From the NCBI GenBank assembly GCA_005784505.1, contig VCAZ01000299.1:16001-80000 (forward strand): a stretch of DNA of 64,000 nt, in the 5' to 3' direction. Positions 1 to 16,285 of the stretch are shown one piece after another. Within the stretch, counting starts at the first letter, position 1. The number at the start of each line of letters is the position of its first letter. The position numbers and the translations under genes were made by a program. Under the pieces are notes generated by a model that saw only the letters and a list, made by a program, of their open reading frames with translations, had not been told where the DNA came from and searched no databases. Source of the stretch: Bagarius yarrelli. Taxonomy: Eukaryota > Chordata > Actinopteri > Siluriformes > Sisoridae.

Positions 1-106
1 TAACTGTAAATGGAGTTTCAACAAATCATAGATGTTACACATCACAGGACACATGGACACACGTCAGAAAGCACACGCCACCTGTTTCCCTGGAGAGCTT
101 CATTTC

Positions 107-112
107 TTTATT
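107..112 (-). terminator. candidate polyadenylation signal for fbxo42
   Basis: AATAAA on the minus strand, 1.36 kb beyond the fbxo42 stop codon and the last such hexamer before the window edge. It would give a long 3' UTR that includes the CT/CA microsatellites at 0.8-1.2 kb. This is inferred from the hexamer only; a nearer signal could be used. Confidence 0.35.
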
Positions 113-824
113 TTTTGGAATCATTAAAACTGTCAATAAAACCCTCCCAGTAGTGCACACAGATCTCCTTACAGTGTGTGTGTGTGTGTGGTGTCCATCA
201 TTTCAGAGCATGTTGTGTGTAAGTATAGCGCGACTGTAACTCTGCACATTAATGGAAAGTATTCGTCTTTCCTTTCATTAATCATGCTGTAGAGTCTGAA
301 CTGTAATGAAAACTACGCAACACTGCTTGTGATCCTGGTTTTTTTAACGCACGCACACGGTAATAAAACACGCTGTATGTAACACAACACACCTTCCATA
401 CCATTATCTTGTATTATTACAATTATTATTATTATGTAAACAAAAAGGCTTTAAATGTTTTAAGCGTCCCGGAGGCCCGGCGTCCGGCCTTTAACTCCAT
501 CTGGGATTTAACACACCTGAAATAACTAATCAGGGTTTCGACAGGTATAAACTAAAGTTAGACGTTGAGTTACTGAAGGTTTTTTTCTTATTGTAATAAA
601 GATGGAATATAAAGAGTTCCAGCTGGACAGCAGAGACCTGAAACATGAGACGGGATGAATTTCATGCATTTCACTGTATTTAAAAAATAATAAAATAGGT
701 GGACTAAAGTGATTAAAAATTAACAGATAACCCGCAAAAGACATGGAGGCCTTTATTGTCTTCCTTTGTACCGAGTTACACTGCAGCAGGACCCTCCCTT
801 TCCCTCCCCTTTCTTTTCCAAACA

Positions 825-826
<2 letters not shown>

Positions 827-877
<51 letters not shown>

Positions 878-880
878 ACA

Positions 881-942
<62 letters not shown>

Positions 943-979
943 ACACACACACACGCACACACACACACACACACACACC
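827..979. repeat. compound (CT)n-(CA)n microsatellite
   Basis: About 55 bp of CT dinucleotides run into about 95 bp of CA with rare interruptions. A second, imperfect CT/CA tract lies at 1136-1220. Both are probably in the fbxo42 3' UTR or just beyond it. Reading frames here encode only poly-Cys/Val or Thr/His and are artefacts. Confidence 0.95.
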
Positions 980-1467
980 ATTTTGCTCATATTTTAAATG
1001 TAAACAATGCAGGCAGGAAGTGATATAAAAGCAAGGTAGACAGCAGCGTTCCTCCGTTTCCTGGGCCCCTTCATCTGCAATGTAAAGCAACCACAGGACA
1101 GGGAGGACCAGTCCTTTAAGATTTTAAACTTACACTCACTCTCTCACTCTCTCTCACTCACTAACTCTCTCTCTCACTCTCTCTCTCTCCCTCCCTCCCT
1201 CCCTCACACACACACACACAGAGAGGGAGTAAAAGTCAGAAAAAGCAGTCACAAAACAACAGTTCCTCATTAAATGTCCTGAAATGTGTAAAATTCATTT
1301 TTCAGGCGAGGCCAGGAATTAGTGTCAGGAATGTGACTCACGAGTCGCTCCAGTCTCTCACTGAAAGGCAGGTCTGACGATGTCAGTGTCCGAGTCAGAA
1401 AGGGACTATATTCCCAATCTGACTTTCCTAAAATCACACACTCACACTGCCTCCTTACACTCTCTCA

Positions 1468-5358
<3,891 letters not shown>

Positions 5359-5361
5359 GCT

Positions 5362-6325
5362 GCTGAAGGGGAGAGACGATAGATGAAAAATTACATGTCC
5401 AATTTCTGAGCCAAAACTGAGATCATCACAACTTAAAGTCAGACATTTTCACGGGTTAAAAATAAATGCAACCTCATTTTGTGTCAACCAACATTTAAAC
5501 ACCAAAAAAGGCGAAAAACGAATGTAAAAATGTTGGACGTCAGTTTTCAAAGACGTGAACTGAAGAGTTACAGAACGCAGAAAGAAAAACTGATCCCAGT
5601 TCGGTTTTCTAATGTAAAACTCAGGGAAAATAACGGGTTTCATTAGTCAGCATTAGTCAACATCTGTTTCTCGCCCTGTCATCTGTCTGCACGCGCTTCC
5701 AGATGTTCGCTCACCCGCGGTAACAATTAACCTTTCTGAGGATTTCTCACACTCCTGACATGTCTGCTCTTTTATAATATTCCGACTGTAAACGGAAGAA
5801 GGACTTGTCTCTAACACTCGCACCCGAAAACCAACGCTGTCCATTCACATTTCTACACACTGTCCATCGCGATGACCAGCCCGGTGAATTCTATTGTGGG
5901 CTTCCGGAATAAACACCACAGAACGCGAACATTAGAATAAACACCTTACTGTAAACGGGCAGTTCTCTTTATCGCCGTTTAATGAGATGTGCCGTGAGAC
6001 ATTATATTAGAGAAAGACTGCTGTAGGTTCGAATTAATGCGTCTCCTTCGCTAATCTGCCGGTGTTAGCAGGATGCTAACGGAGCTGGAACACTGTTACC
6101 TCACAGAGCTAACTAGCTAGCTAACCTCACACTCGTTTACTGCATCACGCTGTGCTTTATTAATTTTTTAAATTCAGCTCGTGTTTTTTTTTCAGTTACC
6201 GGCGCGTGTGCGAGTCCTTCCTGTTCTGGTCTGTTCTGTCCTCTGATGGCTGCTGTTGGATTCCTTTTATCAGCTTCTGCCGCTGCGCTCCAGACTCCAA
6301 ACATCCGCCATCTTCCTGCCTACAG
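5362..6325 (-). promoter_or_regulatory. fbxo42: fbxo42 promoter, non-coding first exon and intron 1
   Basis: A 3' splice site (TTCAG) lies 4 nt before the fbxo42 ATG, so the 5' UTR is split. A matching donor (GTAACTGA) follows a GC-rich block at 6200, which suggests a non-coding first exon from about 6200 to 6320. On the minus strand 6314-6305 reads AAGATGGCGG, a YY1-type motif typical at or just after TSSs of TATA-less housekeeping genes. Exon limits are inferred; no transcript was seen. Confidence 0.6.
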
Positions 6326-6329
6326 CAGC

Positions 6330-6950
6330 ATTTTACGTACGGACTCGGGAGCGCGCACGTAACGCCCTTTACACCCGTCCAAGATGCGCGTGCTCGTGCT
6401 GCACTCCCCGAAGCAGTTTTTTTTAAATTTCAGTATTTTACCTTTATCTTTCTTGATAAGAACAAAAAATAAATCAGCAGTTAAAAGATTTCCCGAATCA
6501 CCAAAGTGTTTGCTGTCGGTGTGTGAAGGAAAACAATTATATCCTATTTTAAAGATGCACGACTTTTGAATCAATAATTTATCATTTACCTCTACTTCCG
6601 GTTGTGCTGACCACACCCCGTTTAATGACGTCAGACCAATTAAGTCATAGCTAGTTTTACTGCAGGAAGTTTAGCAACACACTCTGAGATGGTGTAAATT
6701 TACCCAAACTCTTTAAAGTTAGAATACAACAATGAATGACAATTTGTGTTTTTTTAATTGTTCTATATTTGTATGTTTATCTTGTTGTTAATGTAAATAA
6801 GATGTTAATTGTATTTAAAATTAGGCCTGTTCAGCAGAAAGGACTCCCAGTGAGCAAGTGTGTAAGACACATTCTAGTATAACAAAAATTAGAATCTGTA
6901 TTTGCTTTGATTTTCTCTGTAAACATGTAGAGATAAACTCACATACGACA
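6330..6950. other. intergenic, no gene seen
   Basis: Separates the fbxo42 promoter side from the 3' end of slc25a20. AT-rich. Only short unrelated reading frames are present and I recognise no repeat family. Confidence 0.5.
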
Positions 6951-6971
6951 CTCCGAAAATCTGACAATCGG

Positions 6972-6977
6972 TTTATT
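6972..6977 (-). terminator. candidate polyadenylation signal for slc25a20
   Basis: AATAAA on the minus strand about 455 bp after the slc25a20 stop, giving a 3' UTR of ordinary length that contains a (GT)n tract at 7359-7400. Confidence 0.5.
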
Positions 6978-7356
6978 TTACACAACCAAAAAAAAACTGA
7001 AAATAAAAAGACTTCATAACTTCATCCAGCCAAAGATTTACAGAGTCAATGAACAGAATCACCATCATCACTGTTATTATTACTACAGCATTATTCAATG
7101 CCTAGGGTTATGTATAATTATTACTGAAAAGTGGTGTTTAACGTAAACAATACTAGCACACACACACACACACACTCTCACTTCCTGAGGAGCAGAGACT
7201 GAGGTCACAGCCGGGTGTTAAAGTCATGTGTGTAAAACAGAATGATGTCTAATTACAGTAGCTGAAGATTCACTGTCTGATTTACACTGCTGTTTATTTT
7301 AACCGTCATTTTAATCCACAGTAATAAGGCACGTCATCACTCCTCTGACGGATAAA

Positions 7357-7401
<45 letters not shown>

Positions 7402-7431
7402 GTAAATGCACATTCCTCAGTCTGACATAAA

Positions 7432-7540
7432 TCACAGGTTTGGTGCGAGCCAGTTCAGAAACTTCATAGCCACCTCAAAGCCGAGGAAACATGCCTGTGT
7501 GACAGAGAAACATTAACACTGCAGGTCAGTGGTGTGTGTT

Positions 7541-7582
<42 letters not shown>

Positions 7583-7717
7583 ACACTCACAGCGTTAGCG
7601 GGGAAGGCACGAAGCATGACTGCATTAAAGCCTTTATAGAGTGAAGCCACACCCTCTTCTCTGATCAGCTCCCTTAAAACGTCACGGAAACCGTTAGGGT
7701 ATTTTCCCTCCGGTGCT

Positions 7718-7754
<37 letters not shown>

Positions 7755-8589
7755 ACACACACCACACAAACAAATAAACTATAAAAATATAATGTACTGT
7801 TTATAAGATCTGTATGTGTTATTGTGTTTGTGTGTGTGTGTGTGTGTTTGTGTGTGTGTCTATTACCTGTCTGGAATCTGGATTTTAGGACATCTGGTGG
7901 AATAGCGACGGCCCAGTTAAAGATTCCTGCCATACCGCCAGCAAACAGCACACTGGGCACGCTCAGTTCATTTGGACTTTACACACACACACACACACAC
8001 ACACACTTTAACAATAGCATTAAATCACAATAAAACACCAGCATTCTAATTCTAAATTGTTACACTGCCGACCAATCAGAACACAGGGTTGATTTGATTT
8101 ATTTGTTTGAGTGTTCACACCTTTTGCCCTCTGGCGTGAGGAGGTTCTTCAGCCATTCGTAGGTCATGAAGTACATCCCACTGGCTGGCACGTCTGGGAA
8201 ACAGGGTAACAGCTGTCAATCATCCACAATGGGCGTGGCATCAATCAGCACTAAGCCACGCCCACTATGTGCTTAACAAAATAAATATAAATCAGGGGTT
8301 TCTGGGACAAACTAATTATATTTATAAGAAAAAACAAGCACTCTGTTTGCACACACACACACACACACACACCCTCTCATAAGCGTAAGCGCTGTGCCTT
8401 TATAGATTCCTTTAATCCCACTTTCCTTGTAGAGTTGCTTCACACAGTCCATGGGTCCAGCATATTTAATCTCCCCTGAAGCTGCCTGGATCTGTAACAC
8501 ACACACAAATGCTGAAATAACCTTTAAATCAGTCATTATCATTATATACATACAGGAATACAGGAAAGGAGAGAATGTACGAATTTTGG

Positions 8590-8664
<75 letters not shown>

Positions 8665-8762
8665 ACTTGCAGCAGACATTTTATTCTCTCTCCAGGAGCC
8701 ATAATGGCTGTAGTGAATATGCCTGAGAGCATCCCGGCTGCAAACAGCTGAGGATACCTGCC

Positions 8763-8815
<53 letters not shown>

Positions 8816-9246
8816 CACCTTGTGATTGGTTAAAGTCTGTTGACTGAGTTGTGTGTGATTGGCTGAATCAGTGATTAAGAATGAAAGTGTGTGTTTCAGT
8901 GTTAAAATCTGTGTGAACTCACGTGAGGACGTCGTCCGGGGTTTTCTGCTGCAACTTCTTCCCCAAACCAAAGCCAAAAAAACAAACCGCAAACATAGGA
9001 GTGACCCCGATAATAGGAGCGGCCATACCTTTATACAGACCCCGAACCCCCTGAGAGAGACAGACAGGGAGACAGACAGGAAGAGAGACAGAGGTTATTA
9101 GGATTATTAGTATTAAGTAACGGATTTGGGGATTTATCTTTGGGCACCCACCTCCTTAGCGAGGGTTTTCCTAAAGCAGTCGAAAGTTCCAGCATAGAGA
9201 GGTGACTGACCAGGTGCTGGCTTCGTCTGGGTCTGCAGACGCACCT

Positions 9247-9279
<33 letters not shown>

Positions 9280-9716
9280 ACACACACAAATTCACTCATT
9301 TGCACCGATCCCACATTAATAAACTGCTGTGACGTCACATCTGACACTGTGCAAGGTCGAAAAAAACTTTATATATTTTTTATATCGTAATATTTATATA
9401 TTAATATATAATAATAATAATTAAAAATTGGAGCTCAGCTCTTATAATTAAACAAACACTTTAAAACTTTAGATTACATTTCTTATATTTCCCAGTTATT
9501 AAAGTTCTTGAATAAACAGGTTGTTATTCAGTCCTGCTATCCCGTCATCCCATCATGGGGATTTAACAGTTAATTAAAGGCAGTCATTATTAAAACATTG
9601 TCCTCGGTTACCTTTATGGTGTCCAGGGGGTGACCAGCGAACACCAGACAGACCCCTCCGAACCCGCCGGCCAGGAAATTCTTCCCCGGACTAATGGGCT
9701 GCGCTTGTTTAGACAT
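7432..9716 (-). CDS. slc25a20: mitochondrial carnitine/acylcarnitine carrier, 9 coding exons
   Basis: Exchanges acylcarnitines for carnitine across the inner mitochondrial membrane, feeding long-chain fatty acids to beta-oxidation. Coding exons: 9716-9612, 9244-9152, 9050-8923, 8757-8667, 8491-8374, 8193-8121, 7976-7867, 7715-7591, 7494-7432. They sum to 906 nt (301 aa, the same length as human CACT). Three Solcar repeats carry the carrier signatures: PLDTIK at 30-35, the CACT-specific PGERIK at 130-135, and PPDVLK at about 229-234. FRKTL, PMFAVCFFGFGLGKKLQQK and CFLGFEVAMKFLNW are almost unchanged from mammals. One problem: the donor after the exon ending at 8374 reads AGAG|GGTGTG, not GT, next to a (TG)n tract (see findings). 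All other borders are canonical. Confidence 0.97.
8593..8662. repeat. (CA)35 microsatellite, slc25a20 intron 4
   Basis: Pure CA repeat immediately downstream, on the gene strand, of the donor at 8666. Similar tracts lie in other introns of this gene at 7721-7753, 7981-8005, 8352-8371, 8765-8811 and 9251-9278. Confidence 0.95.
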
Positions 9717-9900
9717 AACCAACAAGCTCCTGGAGGTGTGTGTATAAATCTAAATATATATATATTTAATTAAAACGCGCGTGCCGGAGAAGGACAGAAA
9801 GAGCCTTCAGTGCGGATCTTAGAGACCTTTCACCTAAATATTCACCCGGACCTGTTTCACTGTTACACCTCATTCCAGGGGCGAAGAGCGTCCCTATAAA
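9717..9900 (-). promoter_or_regulatory. slc25a20: slc25a20 5' UTR and promoter region
   Basis: The 180 bp before the slc25a20 ATG are locally CpG-bearing (for example 9775-9786), while the DNA beyond 9910 is AT-rich. No splice acceptor is obvious before the ATG, so exon 1 probably holds both the 5' UTR and the start codon. Boundaries are estimated. Confidence 0.45.
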
Positions 9901-10189
9901 ACTTCCGGGTTTCAAACGTCATAAGCATGAATTATACAGTATTTGACATACAACAATCATTTTTTTTTATTTTTTATTCATAACCACAATCAGTAAAGCA
10001 CTTTTACATTTCCGTCGACATTTTATTAATATTTGTTTGTATTTTGGTTTAAATGATGCGGAATTACTGTAATTACAGATGTTCCTGGCGACCCCTAAAG
10101 GTCGCTGTCTTAAATAGAGGCTCTCGGGAATTGATTTGGATTTTAATTAAATTAAGCTTAAATTATTTAAATATTCTCGTTAATTAAAC

Positions 10190-10375
10190 AAATACATTTG
10201 CATTTACAGCATTTGGCAGACGCCCTTATTCAAAGCGACTTACATTTATCTGTTTTTAAGAAGAATGTAAGGGCCTTGCTCAGGGGCCCAGCAGTGGTGG
10301 CTTGGTGGTGTCGGGAATCGAATCCCTGGCCTTCTGGTATCAGTCCAACACCTTAACCACTAAGCCACCATATAT
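10190..10375. repeat. dispersed fish SINE-like element, copy 1
   Basis: Contains the blocks GCATTTGGCAGACGCCCTTA, AAAGCGACTTACATTTAT, GGGCCTTGCTCAGGGGCCCA and a tRNA-like GGGAATCGAATCCCTGG near the end. The same blocks recur in the same order at 44930-45110, which proves a repeat family within this window. Such sequences are widespread in teleost genomes. Confidence 0.75.
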
Positions 10376-10537
10376 CAGTTTCAGTTTATATCAGTAAGGA
10401 CAGGTTTTGGATTAACGGTCTAATCTAATTGAGTCCATAAGAATTAATGCCATACAAAAAAATCCCTGTCGAATAAATAAAACAAAAAAACAAACACGCG
10501 TTTTCCGCATGAGTTAGTGGTCATAATGACTAGCACG

Positions 10538-10543
10538 TTTATT
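10538..10543 (-). terminator. candidate polyadenylation signal for nckipsd
   Basis: AATAAA on the minus strand, about 1.0 kb beyond the nckipsd stop at 11568. The sequence between would be 3' UTR. Confidence 0.4.
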
Positions 10544-11567
10544 AGCGTTTAAACTTTACAAAAATACATTTTCCCATTGAAGACAATCCTTTCTGAGATT
10601 ATTTTTCACTACGTCAATAAAGGAACAGAAAGATCGCATGCAGTTACTGTATGTTTGTGTGAATGAGCTAATAAGTGTGTGTGTGTGTGTGTGTGATAAT
10701 ACTGATAGAAGGAAGTAATTCATTACCATAATAAAATCTGGAAAACTCCCAGGAAATATAGGTGAGAGGGGGTGGCTGGTGTGAGATGATATATTAAAAA
10801 AAAAACCCAACAAAACAACCCCGAGATGAAACCGATGAACCGAGTTCACCAGCGTGTGGACCACTGCAGGGTGAAGGCTTCAGGACACAGCACAGGTGAT
10901 TAAAGACTCAGGTGATGAAAGCTGAGATTTCGATGCTCGACCCGCAGCAGAACACCAATACAGAGAAAAGCTGCAGGTTGTTAGATTAGATTTATTTCCT
11001 TACGCTGATGCAGAAGCCTGAGAAAGGCCATCAGTCGGACAGAACTCATGACTGTCATTTCCAGAATATAAGGTGCATACAGATGTGCAAACATCTGCAT
11101 AAGTTTAAGCAGCATCTCACTTATGGGTTCCTCCAGCATTTATTCCCGACACAGTGCAGTTTGTTTGGCACCAAATTTCTGCCTCCAAAAGTTTCCAGGT
11201 GTGTTTGAAGCTAAAACAGGAAGTGATGCAGGCGACAGGAACATTCAGGCGTTTTTTCTTTTAAGTTTAAGGTGTAAACCGACTGCTAGTTTCTTGTACA
11301 ACCTTTTCATCAAGATTTAATAATAGACTTTAATAATTTCAGCTGATGAGAGTGAATGAGAGTTGGTAGCTTCTAGAAATAACATGTGGGATGACTGAGG
11401 TTAAAAGTGCTTCCATATTTAGAGTGAAGTGTTTTAGAGATTTTAGCTTGAATAACCTGGACATTATGGTAAATGCACTTGTATTGATTCTATGAGGAAG
11501 TTCTGGTATGTGTCACACTGGAAGTGAAGTGTTAATTTGTGTAATGTGTGTATGAGACCTGCAGCTG

Positions 11568-11785
11568 TCAGTCTGTACTGATCTGAGGGAAATCTTTATA
11601 AATCTGCTGCACTACAAGTTTGTCCATCTGTCTGGCCTGAGCCAAACTCTCGTCCTCTCCGGGGTCATCCTCCTCTCCCAGAATCCTCTGCAGCACCGCC
11701 TGCAGGTCGGAGAGACGGTGCTGATGCTGCAGGTAATCAGTGGAGCGCATGATGCCGTGCATGAGCGAGAGATACTCCATCCTCA

Positions 11786-11827
<42 letters not shown>

Positions 11828-12084
11828 GATAAAAAGACTTAATGATGGTCAAGAAAAAAAAAAATTGAAATTGAACGTGTGTGTGTGTGTGTGTGTATGT
11901 GTACCTTATCTCCTGGAGACAGGTCTGAGATTTGTCGAACTACAATGTCGATCATCACCATCATGTCAGTGTGGTAGAAAATGTCTGCGGTGGTGCGACT
12001 TGAGAAAACGTCCTGCAGGAACTTGAGTACAGAGTGTGGGGCTGGAGGGGTGTGTTTAAATACACAAACAGGGTCCTCTGTTGG

Positions 12085-12149
<65 letters not shown>

Positions 12150-12245
12150 ATGTAAGAGTATAACACAACCTGATTTCACACACTATTTATTTGAATGTAT
12201 ATACCTGGCAATGGCAATGTTTTTGTGGGTTTGTGGATGAGAGTC

Positions 12246-12284
<39 letters not shown>

Positions 12285-12396
12285 AAAACCTCCTCTGTTG
12301 AGCAGCAGCAGAATTTTCTCGGTTAGAGTTTTCACATTGTGTCTCTTTAATAAAGTTTGCATCACCACGTTACTGTCTGGCACTAAGAAAAAGAAC

Positions 12397-12447
<51 letters not shown>

Positions 12448-13144
12448 ACACACATCACACACACACACATACACACACACATACACACACTAAATACACA
12501 CACTACATACACGTGTTCTGTAGCTGAAAATGCTTATTTGTTTATCTTTTATTTGTCTGTCTGCCTCTATTTTATTTCTGTCTGTGTGTCTCACTGTCTA
12601 TCTGTCTGTCTCTACCTTTAAGGTGCAGGTTGAAGGCGAGGAGCTGGTTGAGACTCAGGTCTGGAAGCTGTTCGGTCGGATCTGAAGGAAGTCCGTCCTC
12701 GATCACATCCAGGAGGAACTGAATAAATCCAGAGTTCAGGTGATCTAAAAGACAGACAGAGAGAATGTTTGTGTGTAAACACTTTATTTTTCCAGAGATG
12801 TGATTGTGGTATGATGTGTGTGTGGGTGCGTGTGTGTGTGTGTGTTGATGATACCATAGTGGCGGTAGGGAAGCTGCTCTCCGGTGGAAAAGATCATGGC
12901 CAACACCAGTGCTGTATAACACATCTTCTGATGTTCTGCAGAGAGAAAAAACCCCAGGAGATCAGACTGAAAACCTGTTAACAACTGATCTGAGATCAGA
13001 TTTATGGACCCGTTAACTTAAAGGACTGCACTGAACAACCATAAATCTGATCCTGAGTCAGCACAATTTAATATATAGGATCCAATCCAATCTCTCTCTC
13101 TTTCTCTCTCTCTGTCTGTCTTGAGTGCTGTAGTTTACCATAAA

Positions 13145-13194
<50 letters not shown>

Positions 13195-13353
13195 TCTGAC
13201 CGTGTGTGTTGCTCTGCAAGTCTCGTGCGAGCTCCATGGGGAGGATGGAGTTAAGCAGTGTGGAGATGAGCGAGGCGTCTAGACCACACATCGCACCAAA
13301 CACCTTCAACAGCAACAGCCGCAAAGAGACACGATGTTCCTGCATAATCACCA

Positions 13354-13385
<32 letters not shown>

Positions 13386-14915
13386 TCTGTCTAAAACAGA
13401 AATATTTTGTGTGTGTGAGGGGATTTGAGATAACTATTTTTTCACCATCTGGTAATAGGAGACGAGAGACAGTACGGGCTCGGAGTCGTTCACCCTGCAC
13501 ATCCTCTTACACACCTCTGGATCTGCATCTGTCTAAACACACCCACGCACACACACACACACACACACAAAAAGGATGAAAAACCAGGGTACACAGAACT
13601 GAAACTGATGTTAAATTTAGGTGTCTGTGTGTGTGTGTGTGTGTATATATGCACCAGTATCTGCAGTAGCTCCTCCAGGTAGCATGCGATGAGCTCATGG
13701 TCCTCGTACAGAGCCCAGCTGCGCTGCTGCGAGTCGTCACGGTGACGAGCTAAATCATTGAAGATCACCTCCAGCCGCTGTTCATCGTGACACACTTGTC
13801 CCCGTGGCAATGCCACACTCAGATCCTGGAATCAGAACGAATGCTTTAATATAATTAATACCAGTGAAGATGTGAGTGTTTGTGTACAGGCGTTTAATGA
13901 ACTCTGCAATGAAGCTAAGTTCCTCGCGTAGCCACTGTATGCTAACCTTGCTTTCGACTAAAGAGAGCAACACTTGCTCCAGCTCGGCCGCTGCCGACGG
14001 GATGGTGGCCTGGAGATGGCCGACGACAACACCCACAGCGACGCGTGACATCTCGTAACTAAGACCTGTGTTCTTTCTGACGAGCTCAATCAGCTCCGCC
14101 CCTGTCGTCATGGGAACCAAGGACAGACATGTGGGGCTGTCAGAAGCAGTGGGACTGAGAGATACAGGGGGTGGGGCTAAGGGCCACTCGGCTTCTGATT
14201 GGTCCTTTGTGTCAGTCTGGGACCCGATTGGCTGAATCTGGGGCTGAGGGGCAGGACCTTTGTTAGAGGAAGTAGAAGACTGAGGTGGAGGAGCTTTTTT
14301 TTCAGAGTGAGATAGGTCAGGTGGGGGAGGAGGAGGGGTGTTCTTTTTAGAATGGAAGGGGTGGGACTGAGGAGGAAGGGGTGGGGTGTTGTAAGATTGT
14401 AAGATGTCGGGAGGAGGAGGGGGCGGGGCTTTTGATCGGCTCGGTACAGGAGGTGGAGTGCTAGACGCACTGTGAAGGCTGTCGTCAGAGAGCAGGATGG
14501 AGTGGGTGGAGCTGGACTGGGAGGAGGTGGAGCTTAAGGTCGGAGAGACAGAGACAGGTGTGGTCTGGGTGGAGCCAGAGGAGCTTACTCTGACTGGAAC
14601 CTCAGGACCTGAAATAACAATGTTAAAAATGCTAATTATTTATTCAGATTTTCATGTAATAAAAAGATTGTTTAGAAATTTTACTTTCTTATAACTAAAA
14701 TGTACAAATGTAAATTATGAATCAGCAAAAAACCCACAACACAAAATACTGTAACCCCTAAAACTGTCTTAAAAAAAAAATAAACACCAATAAATCACAG
14801 GTGGGTTACACACCGGGGCGTCGGTTCTCTTTCTGTTTCTCTGGAGGGGGTGGGGTTATAGGAGCAGCTCGACGAGGCTGAAGAGGAACCTGAGGGAAGA
14901 GTGTAGTGTGTGTAA

Positions 14916-14964
<49 letters not shown>

Positions 14965-16285
14965 TGTGTGTATGTGCAGTACCTGATAAAGTCCCGGTCC
15001 ATTCTCTGTGTTATCTGTGATCGACTCGCTGGCCTGGCAGCTGTAAGCTCGGCTTAGACCGTTAGGTGTTTGGTGGGCGGAGCTTAGCGACAGCTCACTG
15101 CTGGACGAGGGAATCCCTGTTTTGTGATTGGATGGAGTTGGACTCCGGCGGGACAGCGTCTCTTTCCTGTGGTGGATCAGCTTCCTGTCAGGTTGTAAAG
15201 GTCAAAGGACACATCAACAAACAGTCAGGATGTACCGCTTTACAGGTTGCCATGGCAACTAGGTAGAGCTCCAAATGACATGGGGTGTTGAGTGGACATG
15301 GGGTTAAAATCCTCCAGATGGACTAAAGGTTGAAAATACATATAACACAAAGACAGGAGTGTAAACCGTCGCCATAGAAACGGTGACTCACTGCAGCACA
15401 TCTCTCTGTTCCAGGTTGTACCGGCCGCCGTTCTTCATGGCCACATTGTGGATCCCCTCAATGGCTCTGTCAATCGACTGCACCACCTCATCCTGCTCCG
15501 GCGCCTGAGAATGTACCGGAGGGGGCAGGGGGGTGTTAGGTTGAGGCGACAGACAGACATATATTTTCTCTTTAATGGTTATTTTTAAATTCTTTTTTCT
15601 TAATTAAAGCAGAACACATAACATCAGCCTGTTATTGTTATCAGTGTTATGCCATGCTGTGATTCATCATTCTGTCACATTTAGCCAACATTCTCTCCAC
15701 CATCTGTCATCAGTTACAGCACACACACACACACACACACACTCACACTTGGACTTGTTATTTTTCTGTTTCTGTCTAACTCATTTATTAAATTGGACAC
15801 ACACTCTGGACACACACTCCATCTGCTGCATTCTTCTAATGTGCTAAAGGGGGCGTGATCAGTGTGTAAGCAACCAATCAGAATGCAGAATGTGAAGCGG
15901 CGCATCAAGGATTATAGAAATCCCGGAACCCAAAATGAAACAAAATTAAAATTAATTCAATTATTATAAAACGACTGTAATGTCTGTAAAAAAAAAAAGA
16001 GAAAAATCACAGTGTGTTAATGCACCTAAACAGCGCGTGACATGTTCTTATGCTAATGCTAACTTTACTTAAATGTGTGTGAGTGTGTGTGTGTGTGTGC
16101 GTGCGTGTGTTTACGTTAATTTTCTGCAGGTAAGATGACGGGATGTATCCAGTCTCCCCGGAGCTGCAGCGGGATCCCAGCCACCAGTGCTGGTTGCTCC
16201 TCTCCAGGATGAGGAAACTCTCTCCGGCCGCGAACGGCATAGAGTTCGGCTCCGTGGATTTAAACGCGTACAGAGACCGGTACAT
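11568..16285 (-). CDS. nckipsd: NCK-interacting protein with SH3 domain (SPIN90/WISH), 13 coding exons
   Basis: Actin regulator; in mammals it binds Nck, N-WASP and Arp2/3 and promotes nucleation of linear filaments. Coding exons: 16285-16115, 15504-15392, 15184-14983, 14889-14814, 14608-13947, 13825-13655, 13532-13446, 13339-13201, 12935-12855, 12744-12616, 12382-12290, 12077-11905, 11786-11568. All GT/AG; the sum is 2316 nt (771 aa; human about 720). The SH3 domain is at 1-57 (MYRSLYAFKSTEP, HWWLGSR, GETGYIPSSYL) and ends exactly at an exon border. A Ser/Pro-rich linker, mainly the large fifth exon, has several poly-Pro stretches. The conserved helical C-terminal domain runs from about residue 354 (TGAELIELVRKNTGLSYE) to near the end (KLVVQQIYKDF). 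It shares a short divergent promoter with ndufaf3. Confidence 0.96.
12091..12147. repeat. (CA)n microsatellite beside nckipsd exon 12
   Basis: Pure CA tract about 14 bp upstream (gene strand) of the acceptor at 12078. Further CA/TG tracts in this gene are at 12247-12281, 12401-12442, 13146-13192, 13356-13383 and 16077-16110. Confidence 0.9.

Noticed and set aside
526..1090. Cys/Val-rich small proteins around CA repeats
   Set aside because: Translations of (CA)n and (TG)n give Thr/His or Cys/Val in every frame. This pattern recurs at each microsatellite in the window.
10300..10320. tRNA gene suggested by GGGAATCGAATCCCTGG
   Set aside because: Only the T-arm-like part is present, no acceptor stem or anticodon arm can be paired, and the same block recurs at 45.05 kb in the same dispersed repeat.
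13490..13816. Continuous reading frames that bridge nckipsd exons through introns
   Set aside because: The middle of such frames is (TG)n intron translated as Cys/Val or Thr/His. Canonical GT/AG sites restore the conserved protein instead.
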